DNA of 12,063 nucleotides from contig DKBI01000036.1 in assembly GCA_002451175.1 (NCBI GenBank), positions 341 through 12,403 on the forward strand, written 5' to 3'. This DNA comes from Betaproteobacteria bacterium UBA6904 (lineage in GTDB: Bacteria > Pseudomonadota > Gammaproteobacteria > Burkholderiales > SG8-39). A model generated the notes under the pieces. It was not told where the DNA came from. It ran no database searches and saw only the letters and a list, made by a program, of their open reading frames with translations. This document shows positions 6,869 through 12,063 of this stretch, in pieces. Position 1 is the stretch's first letter; every line of letters starts with the position of its first letter. A program made the translations under genes and the position numbers.

Positions 6869-9520
6869 TCAGAGCTCGATGTCCACCGACTTCACGCCAC
6901 CCGCCGCGTGCGGCGGGGGCTGTGGCGTGGCGGCGGCCGCCGGCGCTCCCGCGAACGCGGCGCGCAGGGCCTGCGCGAACTCCTCGCCGGTCTGGAAACG
7001 CTCGTCCGGGTTCTTCGCCATCGCACGCGCGAGAAACGCCACCAGCCCCTGGGGAACGTCCGCCCGCACCGAGAGAATGTCGTTGGGCGGCTCGTTGGCG
7101 ATCTTGAACATCAGCTGCGCCATCGATTCGCCCTCGAACGGCAGGCGGCCCGAAAGCATCTGGTACAGGCTCACGGCAAGCGAGAACAGATCGCTGCGGC
7201 CCTCGATCTTCTGGCCGGCCAGCTGCTCGGGGGACATGTACGACGGCGTGCCGAGCACCATGCCCGTCTTGGTCTTCGAAGAATCGGTCAGGCGCGCGAT
7301 GCCGAAATCCGTCAGCTTGAGGACATCGGATTCGGGGTGGTACATGAGGTTCGCAGGCTTGATGTCGCGATGCACGACGCCTTGGCGATGGGCGTAGCCG
7401 AGCGCCTCCGCCGCGCGCGCAACGATCGACACCACGCGCTCGAAGTCCAGCAGGTTGCCCGCCTTGCAGAAGGGCACCAGGTCACCGCCCTTCAGCAACT
7501 CCATCGCGATGTAGCACAGGTCGTGCTCCTCGCCGGTGTCGTAGATCGTGACGATGTTGGGATGCGAAAGCCGGCCGGCGGTCTGCGCCTCCCGGAAGAA
7601 ACGCTCCTTCACCTCGACCAGCTCGTCGGCCTCGAATTCCTGCGACAGGGCCATGGTCTTGATGGCCACCACGCGCCCGATCTTCGGATCCTTGCCGAGG
7701 TAGACGACGCCCATGGCGCCCTTGCCGAGTTCCTTCTCGACTTCGTAGCGGCCGAGCATCGGCTTCTCGACCGAGCCGTCCTGGCCGAGGATGCTGGCGT
7801 TGGTGCGCCCCGCCCCGGCGCCGCCGCCGAGCATGACCGTTTCCGAAAGCTGCTTCGCTCGCGAGAGCCGCTGCTCGAGGTCCCGGAATTTCGGGTTGAA
7901 CACGTGCATGTGACGGAACACCGCCTCCGCCTTGTTGAACTGGCGCTTGCGCTCGAAGTCGAGCGCCAGGTTGTACAGGTTGTCGAGCAGCGACTCGGAC
8001 AGCGGCACCTGCCGGAACTTGTCCCACGCCATGTCGAGCTGGCCCTGGCCCTGGTACGCCAGGCCGAGCATGCGGTTCGATTCCGCCGACGACTCGTCGG
8101 ACTTGACCTTGGCGCGCTCGGTGACGATGAAACGCTTGGTCACCAGCGCGACGTGGCCGACGAGGAGCAGCGTGCACGGCACCATGAGCTGCACCCAGGT
8201 CGCCTGCATCGTCATGAGGACGAAGTGGACCGCGACCAGCACGACGAGCACGCCCCCGGTGATCGCCGCGGCGGGCGCCGCGCTCAGCCTCGGCAGCACG
8301 GCGATGAGATAGGCGGCGACCAATAGGAACGCGATCTTCTCGACCACCCAGGCCCAGGTCGGCGCAACGAAGAAGTGCTCCTGGAGGATGGAGGACACCG
8401 AATGCGCCAACGTGAGCACCGGCGGCGTCGCGGGCGAGATCGGCGTCACCGACGTGGAGCCGATGCCCGCCGCCGTTGCGCCGATGAGGACGATCTTGTC
8501 CGCGTACTTGGCGACCGGGATCTTCCCGGAGAGCACGTCGTAGAACGAGTCGACCTGGAACGCCGGCCTGCCCTCGCGGTTCTTGTAGAAATACGTGTAC
8601 ATCTGCGAGGCCGGGTCGGTGCCGATGCTCAGCTTGCCGAGCGAGACCCCCTCACCCAGCCGCACCTTGATGTCGGCGGGCCCCAGGTTGAGGCTGCGCG
8701 CGGCGATCATCATGGACAGCGAGGGGTAGAGCTGGTCGAAATAGCCGAGCACGAGCGGCTCGGTGCGGATGCCGCCATCGACGTCCGGATTGGAATTGAG
8801 GTGGCCCAGCCCGGCCGCCACCTTGCCGAGCAATTCGATCGGCACCTGCACCGCCGACGTCGGCAGGGTCCTGGCATCGCCCCCGCCGGATGCCGCGCCC
8901 ACCGCGTTCTTCTGTGCAAATTCCGGCAGCGGCTTGTCGGGTCGCCCCCGGGGCTCGCCGAGCGCGAAGAGCATCGGCAGCAGCACGTTGCCCGCCTTGG
9001 CGTAGCTTTCGGCGAGCCGCCGGTCCGTGTTCAGCTGCTGCTCGGCCTCGCGCAGAATCGCCGTGATCTCCGACACCGGACCATCGGCCGGCGCGGAGGC
9101 CCCCGCCGCGGCCCCTGCGGACAGGCCGCCCGCCTGTGCCGGATCGCTCCCGGCCTGCGACTTCTGTACGATTTCCAGCAGCTTGGTGATGTACTGGTAG
9201 CCCGGATCGATCTGCGGCTCGCTGAAGAAGACGGTGTTCGCGATCACCTTCGCCTTGGCGCCCGCGAGCAGGTCGGTCATCTTGGCGTGCACTTCGCGGG
9301 ACCACGGCCAGCGCCCGATGTTCGCGATCGACTCCTCGTCGATCGCGATCACCGCGATCCGCTCGGCGGGCGCGCGCGTCGAAGCGCGCACCCCGAGGTC
9401 ATAGGCCTTGCGCTCGAGACTCTGCAGCAGATCGCTGCCGCCGGCGAACAGCATCACCAGAAATACGACGACCCCCAGAAACCAGTCGGCTTTCCAGAAC
9501 CCGGTCATCATGGATTTCAC
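6869..9520 (-). CDS. CHASE2-domain transmembrane Ser/Thr protein kinase
   Basis: 883 residues from GTG 9520. A membrane segment at about 12-28 leads to a periplasmic CHASE2 sensor at about 36-386 (ERIAVIAIDEESI, RWPWSREVH, ending KIVLIGATAAGIGS). Membrane segments follow at about 389-410, 416-436 and 443-463. A TPR-like stretch lies at about 482-551 (RMLGLAYQGQGQLDMAWDKF). The PknB-type kinase domain spans about 590-855: GKGAMG loop at 599-604, Lys621 (VAIK), catalytic HRD at 717-719 with Asp719, DFG at 738-740, and SPEQ in place of APE. All catalytic residues are present. The start is GTG because AGGAGGG lies 8 bases upstream; the longer frame from 9562 has no such support. The CHASE2 domain has Ala/Gly-rich loops at about 122-148 and 206-216. 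It is the first gene of the signalling operon and probably senses a periplasmic cue shared with the CHASE2 cyclase. Confidence 0.93.
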   Translation of the reverse strand: MKSMMTGFWKADWFLGVVVFLVMLFAGGSDLLQSLERKAYDLGVRASTRAPAERIAVIAIDEESIANIGRWPWSREVHAKMTDLLAGAKAKVIANTVFFSEPQIDPGYQYITKLLEIVQKSQAGSDPAQAGGLSAGAAAGASAPADGPVSEITAILREAEQQLNTDRRLAESYAKAGNVLLPMLFALGEPRGRPDKPLPEFAQKNAVGAASGGGDARTLPTSAVQVPIELLGKVAAGLGHLNSNPDVDGGIRTEPLVLGYFDQLYPSLSMMIAARSLNLGPADIKVRLGEGVSLGKLSIGTDPASQMYTYFYKNREGRPAFQVDSFYDVLSGKIPVAKYADKIVLIGATAAGIGSTSVTPISPATPPVLTLAHSVSSILQEHFFVAPTWAWVVEKIAFLLVAAYLIAVLPRLSAAPAAAITGGVLVVLVAVHFVLMTMQATWVQLMVPCTLLLVGHVALVTKRFIVTERAKVKSDESSAESNRMLGLAYQGQGQLDMAWDKFRQVPLSESLLDNLYNLALDFERKRQFNKAEAVFRHMHVFNPKFRDLEQRLSRAKQLSETVMLGGGAGAGRTNASILGQDGSVEKPMLGRYEVEKELGKGAMGVVYLGKDPKIGRVVAIKTMALSQEFEADELVEVKERFFREAQTAGRLSHPNIVTIYDTGEEHDLCYIAMELLKGGDLVPFCKAGNLLDFERVVSIVARAAEALGYAHRQGVVHRDIKPANLMYHPESDVLKLTDFGIARLTDSSKTKTGMVLGTPSYMSPEQLAGQKIEGRSDLFSLAVSLYQMLSGRLPFEGESMAQLMFKIANEPPNDILSVRADVPQGLVAFLARAMAKNPDERFQTGEEFAQALRAAFAGAPAAAATPQPPPHAAGGVKSVDIEL

Positions 9521-9528
9521 CAGCGGCA

Positions 9529-9535
9529 CCCTCCT
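9529..9535 (-). promoter_or_regulatory. Ribosome binding site deciding the kinase start
   Basis: AGGAGGG on the minus strand, 8 bases before GTG 9520. It is the best ribosome site in the region and selects this GTG over the longer frame starting at 9562 and over the ATG pair at 9511/9508. Confidence 0.75.
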
Positions 9536-9591
9536 CTCCCTGCGCCCCGCCAGCGCGAACACTTCCCCGCGGAAAACAGGAGGCTAGACCG

Positions 9592-9613
9592 CATTTTTGC
9601 AGTCATTTTTCAG
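9592..9613 (-). repeat. Tandem CATTTTT repeat over the promoter
   Basis: Read on the plus strand, CATTTTTGCAG (9592-9602) and CATTTTTCAG (9604-9613) repeat with a 12-base period. The first copy overlaps the candidate -10 box and the second lies in the spacer. It may be a regulator site or chance in an AT-rich patch. Confidence 0.35.
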
Positions 9614-9622
9614 CTACGTCAA
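9593..9622 (-). promoter_or_regulatory. Candidate sigma70 promoter of the kinase/cAMP signalling operon
   Basis: On the minus strand TTGACG (9617-9622, five of six consensus positions) and AAAAAT (9593-9598, four of six) are 18 bases apart, in the only AT-rich patch of this intergenic region. The expected start near 9586 gives a leader of about 65 bases before GTG 9520. Flanking repeats suggest that regulators may bind here. Confidence 0.5.
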
Positions 9623-9630
9623 ATATTTGA
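9619..9630. repeat. 12-bp palindrome overlapping the -35 box
   Basis: TCAAATATTTGA is a perfect 12-base palindrome that overlaps the candidate -35 box of the signalling operon. Its position fits an operator for a dimeric regulator. No known regulator consensus is recognised. Confidence 0.4.
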
Positions 9631-9642
9631 GGGCGACCCGCC

Positions 9643-9675
9643 CCGCCCGCGGTCCGCGGCGGAAGGTCAGCCGCC
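9643..9675 (-). terminator. GC-rich hairpin region after the formyltransferase gene, possible terminator
   Basis: Bases 9643-9662 can fold as an 8-bp stem with one bulged base and a three-base loop (CCGCCCGCG against CGCGGCGG). An alternative stem pairs 9658-9662 with 9671-9675. It lies just past the stop of the last oxalate gene and before the promoter of the next operon, where a terminator is expected. No U-tract follows directly, so Rho-independent termination is uncertain. Confidence 0.35.
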
Positions 9676-9682
9676 GAGCCGC

Positions 9683-10615
9683 TCAGGCGCCGAGTATCTG
9701 GCCCGCGCGAATGGCACCGCCGGCGATCAGGTCCGCTGCCGCGACCTTCTTGCCGTCGCCCAGCTTCGCCCGCAGGACTTCGATGCGGCCGCCCTGCGCG
9801 GTAATCTGGAACGACTGCTCGGTCACCGCGACCACCTCGCCGACCTTGCCCTGCACCGCCCCGAACGTCCTGACCGGGATGCGGCGCGCGTCGAAGATCT
9901 GCAGTTCCTTGCCTTCCGCCAATGTCCACGCGCCAGGCGCGGGATTGCAGCCGCGAATCACGTTGTAGATGCAGTCGACGTGATTCGCCCAGTGAATGCG
10001 CGCCTCGGCCTTGCGGCACCAGCCCTCGTAGGTGGCCTGCGCCTCGTCCTGTGGATATTCGTGGTGCCTGCCCGCCGCGACCAGATCGGCGGCTTCCAGC
10101 ATCGCCGACACGCCCATCGGAAACAGCCGGTCGAAATAGATCGAGCCCAGGGTGTCGTCCGGCGCGATGTGCGTCGCCTTCTGCAGGATCACCGGCCCTT
10201 CGTCGAGCCCGTCGGTCGGCCGGAAGATCGTCAGGCCGGTGCGCGTGTCGCCGCGGATGATGGGCCAGTTGATGGACGACGGGCCACGGTACTTCGGCAG
10301 CAGCGAAGGGTGGAACTGGATCGTGCCAAGGCGGGGGATGTTGACGAAATCCTGCGGCGCGAACTGCAGGACGTACGCCATGATGCCCAGGTCCACGGCC
10401 AGCCCCCGGAGGGCCGCCTTCGCCTCGTCGCTCTTCAGCGAGGCGAACTGGAAGACCTTGACGCCGCGCGCCTCCGCCGCGCTGCGCAACGCGTCGGGGC
10501 GGGCGCCCGGCTTTTCCGGCGCGCAGAACACGGCGGCCACGTCGTCGCCCCTCGCCAGAAACGCTTCGAGGACCGCCTTGCCGAAGTCCTGCTGCCCGAT
10601 GATGGCGATCTTCAT
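9683..10615 (-). CDS. Folate-dependent formyltransferase/hydrolase resembling the N-terminal domain of 10-formyl-THF dehydrogenase
   Basis: 310 residues. The N-terminus MKIAIIGQQDFGKAV is the start of a Rossmann-like formyltransferase fold. Catalytic residues are His102 in IQFHPSLLPKYRG and Asp138 in DGLDEG. RGPSSINW, PDDTL, ATYEGW and PGAWT follow, and a C-terminal beta domain covers about 225-310. From memory this pattern fits the N-terminal formyl-THF hydrolase domain of 10-formyltetrahydrofolate dehydrogenase (ALDH1L1-type), where the catalytic pair is His106/Asp142, better than methionyl-tRNA formyltransferase, whose motif is Asn-x-His. The carrier and aldehyde dehydrogenase domains of that enzyme are absent. 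The start overlaps the frc stop by one base (TGATG) with AGAAGG 7 bases upstream, so it is translationally coupled to frc. It probably handles the formyl group released in oxalate breakdown. The exact acceptor or donor (tetrahydrofolate, CoA or water) is not known; a misannotated Fmt paralogue is the alternative. Confidence 0.82.
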   Translation of the reverse strand: MKIAIIGQQDFGKAVLEAFLARGDDVAAVFCAPEKPGARPDALRSAAEARGVKVFQFASLKSDEAKAALRGLAVDLGIMAYVLQFAPQDFVNIPRLGTIQFHPSLLPKYRGPSSINWPIIRGDTRTGLTIFRPTDGLDEGPVILQKATHIAPDDTLGSIYFDRLFPMGVSAMLEAADLVAAGRHHEYPQDEAQATYEGWCRKAEARIHWANHVDCIYNVIRGCNPAPGAWTLAEGKELQIFDARRIPVRTFGAVQGKVGEVVAVTEQSFQITAQGGRIEVLRAKLGDGKKVAAADLIAGGAIRAGQILGA

Positions 10616-11886
10616 CACGCGGCCTTCTTCGGCGGATTGCTGAACGCGCCGGCTTTCTTGAACTCCGCGATCCGCCCGTCGTCGTAACCGAGCACGTCCT
10701 TCAGGATCTCGTCGGTGTGCTCGCCGAGCGTCGGCGAGCGCTCGACGCGCGCAGGCGAATCCGAGAGCTTGATCGGCATGCCGACGTTCCACCACTTGCC
10801 GCGCTGCGGATGGTCGAGTTCCACCATCATGTCGCGCAGCTTGACGTGCTCGTCGGCGAAGAGGTCTTCGGTGCTCATGATCGGCCCGCAGGGCACGTCG
10901 AGATCGTTGAGGATGCGCATCATGTCGCGCTTCGGGTGCTTGAGCGCGAACTCGCCGATGATCTCCCACATGTCGGCCTGGTGGCGGCGGCGTTCGGCGA
11001 TCGTCGCGAACTTGGGGTCGGTCGCCAGATTCGGCATGCCGACTTCCGGGCCGATGCGCTTCGCCAACGCGTCCCAGACCGCTTCCTGGACGACGACGTA
11101 GATGAAGTCGTTCGGCCCGCCGGGGGCGCAGCGCACGGCGTTGCCGAGCTGCCCGCCGCCGGAGTCGTTGCCCGCCCGCGGCGTGGCCCCCATGCCCTGG
11201 TGCGTGCCGACGGAATATTCCGGAAGCGCGCCGCGCCACAACCGCTGGTGGTCGCGCCACTTGACGCGGCAAAGGTTCATGACGCCGTCCATCATGGCGA
11301 CTTCCACGTACTGGCCCTGGCCGCTGCGGGCGCGGTGGTGAAGGGCCGCGAGCAGGCCGATCGCCAGATGCAGCCCGGTGCCCGAGTCGCCGATCTGCGC
11401 CCCGGTGACGTACGGCGGGCCATCCGGGATGCCCGTCGTGCTCATCGCCCCGCCCATGGCCTGGGCCACGTTTTCGTACGCCTTGAAATCTGCATACGGT
11501 CCGCTCGACCCGAATCCCTTGATCGAGCCCATGATGATGCGCGGGTTGATCTCGTGGATCTTCTCCCAGCTGAAGCCGAGGCGGTCGAGCACGCCCGGAC
11601 CGAAGTTCTCCATGATGATGTCGCAGATCTTCAGCAGGTCCATGAAGACCTGCTTGCCCTCCGCGCTCTTCATGTTCACCGTGATCGAGCGCTTGTTGCA
11701 GTTGAGCATGGTGAAGTACAGGCTGTCGGCGTTGGGCACGTCGCGCAGCTGCCCGCGCGTGGCGTCGCCGTGCGGCGGCTCGAGCTTGATCACGTCGGCG
11801 CCCATCCAGGCGAGCAACTGCGAACAGGTCGGACCGGCCTGCACGTGCGTCATGTCGAGGATTCTCAAGCCCTTGAGTGCTTCCAT
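10615..11886 (-). CDS. frc: Formyl-CoA:oxalate CoA-transferase (CaiB/BaiF family, class III)
   Basis: 423 residues, close to the usual 416-428 of Frc. The enzyme moves CoA from formyl-CoA to oxalate, giving oxalyl-CoA and formate. Matches to recalled Frc/YfdW sequences run through the whole length: LDMTHVQAGPTCSQLL, DSLYFTMLNCNKRSI, ENFGPGVLDRLGF, KAYENVAQAMGGAMSTTG, and LGEHTDEIL near the end. The catalytic aspartate is Asp167 in IGDSGTG (Asp169 in the Oxalobacter enzyme). The position of Oxalobacter Trp48 is Gln46 here, as in E. coli YfdW. The flexible glycine loop GGGGQPG is changed to SGGGQLG (242-248). A GGAG ribosome site 6 bases upstream supports the ATG. It lies 57 bases after oxc and overlaps the formyltransferase gene by one base. 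Without context it could be called another CaiB-type transferase, but the oxc neighbour makes Frc the best call. Confidence 0.92.
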   Translation of the reverse strand: MEALKGLRILDMTHVQAGPTCSQLLAWMGADVIKLEPPHGDATRGQLRDVPNADSLYFTMLNCNKRSITVNMKSAEGKQVFMDLLKICDIIMENFGPGVLDRLGFSWEKIHEINPRIIMGSIKGFGSSGPYADFKAYENVAQAMGGAMSTTGIPDGPPYVTGAQIGDSGTGLHLAIGLLAALHHRARSGQGQYVEVAMMDGVMNLCRVKWRDHQRLWRGALPEYSVGTHQGMGATPRAGNDSGGGQLGNAVRCAPGGPNDFIYVVVQEAVWDALAKRIGPEVGMPNLATDPKFATIAERRRHQADMWEIIGEFALKHPKRDMMRILNDLDVPCGPIMSTEDLFADEHVKLRDMMVELDHPQRGKWWNVGMPIKLSDSPARVERSPTLGEHTDEILKDVLGYDDGRIAEFKKAGAFSNPPKKAA

Positions 11887-11892
11887 TCGGAT

Positions 11893-11896
11893 CTCC
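11893..11896 (-). promoter_or_regulatory. Ribosome binding site of frc
   Basis: GGAG on the minus strand, 6 bases before ATG 11886. The 57-base gap between oxc and frc shows no clear promoter or terminator, so both genes are probably on one transcript. Confidence 0.6.
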
Positions 11897-11943
11897 GGTA
11901 ATGCTGCGGCAGGTGAAAGGCTACCCGTCCTTCGGCACGCGCT

Positions 11944-12063
11944 TCAATTTTTCTTTTTTGCCGTCGGATTCAAGGCCGTGATGCGCCCGCTCTCGGTTCC
12001 GGCGCCCTCGTCGATCACCGCATTGATCAGCGTCGGCCTGCGCGAGCGGATCGCCTCCTCCAT
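11944..12063 (-). CDS. oxc: Oxalyl-CoA decarboxylase, C-terminal 39 residues (partial)
   Basis: The window edge cuts this gene; only the last 39 codons and a TGA stop at 11944-11946 are present. The tail reads RPTLINAVIDEGAGTESGRI followed by TALNPTAKKKN. The pattern P-x-LIN-x-x-ID-x-x-AG-x-ESGRI-x-x-LN with a lysine-rich end is that of oxalyl-CoA decarboxylases. These are thiamine-diphosphate enzymes that convert oxalyl-CoA to formyl-CoA and CO2. The TPP-binding core and most of the protein lie outside. The ATG at 12061-12063 is probably an internal Met rather than a start, because what follows matches only the family's C-terminus. Position immediately upstream of frc supports the call: Oxc makes the formyl-CoA that Frc uses. 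Confidence 0.85.
   Translation of the reverse strand: MEEAIRSRRPTLINAVIDEGAGTESGRITALNPTAKKKN

Noticed and set aside
9521..9562. Longer kinase start at 9562
   Set aside because: The extra 14 residues are Arg-rich, and the strong AGGAGGG site lies inside this stretch, correctly spaced for GTG 9520.
9683..10615. Calling the formyltransferase the housekeeping methionyl-tRNA formyltransferase (fmt)
   Set aside because: The Asn-x-His catalytic motif is replaced by Gln-Phe-His, the body fits the FDH N-terminal domain better, and no def (peptide deformylase) gene is nearby.
8375..10687. Plus-strand open frame of 770 codons across the kinase and formyltransferase genes
   Set aside because: It spans the intergenic region and two genes of unrelated function and shows no recognisable domain; it is an antisense shadow.
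10616..11272. N-terminal extension of the formyltransferase gene into frc
   Set aside because: The frame is open there, but the extension is Arg-rich and without motifs; the family N-terminus begins exactly at ATG 10615.
11944..12063. A complete 39-residue small protein starting at ATG 12061-12063
   Set aside because: The sequence matches the C-terminal tail of oxalyl-CoA decarboxylase, so the ATG at the window edge is most likely an internal codon.

Overview
The window is GC-rich, densely coding and entirely on the minus strand; every long plus-strand frame looks like an antisense shadow. Protein similarity and gene content (CHASE2 sensors, a PP2C/FHA pair, an N-terminal GAF secretion-type ATPase, an oxalate operon) suggest a beta-proteobacterium such as a Burkholderiales or Rhodocyclales member. 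This is an inference from recalled protein resemblance, not a measured placement.

Read in the direction of transcription (high to low coordinates) there are two unrelated gene groups and one gene with its own leader. (1) Oxalate degradation, 12063-9683: the last 39 residues of oxalyl-CoA decarboxylase (oxc), a complete formyl-CoA:oxalate CoA-transferase (frc), and, overlapping the frc stop codon, a 310-residue folate-dependent formyltransferase/hydrolase. The last most resembles the N-terminal domain of 10-formyltetrahydrofolate dehydrogenase. (2) A signalling operon, 9520-954, with six genes spaced 4 to 49 bp apart: CHASE2 Ser/Thr protein kinase, PP2C phosphatase, double-FHA protein, CHASE2 class III adenylate cyclase, metallo-beta-lactamase-fold cyclic-nucleotide phosphodiesterase, and a cyclic-nucleotide-binding/rhodanese fusion. 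(3) A GAF plus MshEN-like protein, the N-terminal part of a GspE/PilB-type ATPase, 848-1, which runs off the window and has its own candidate promoter.

The signalling operon holds a writer, eraser and reader for two different signals: Ser/Thr phosphorylation (kinase, PP2C, FHA) and cyclic AMP (cyclase, phosphodiesterase, cNMP domain). The kinase and the cyclase share the same sensor layout: N-terminal membrane segment, periplasmic CHASE2, three membrane segments, cytoplasmic output. They may therefore sense related periplasmic cues. The following GAF/MshEN ATPase is a possible target, linking the signals to a pilus or secretion machine, but this is inferred from position only.

The two intergenic stretches that matter are 9521-9682 (end of the oxalate operon and start of the signalling operon) and 849-953 (before the GAF/ATPase gene). 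Each has a sigma70-like promoter candidate and inverted or direct repeats. No tRNA, rRNA, CRISPR array, insertion sequence or phage gene was seen.
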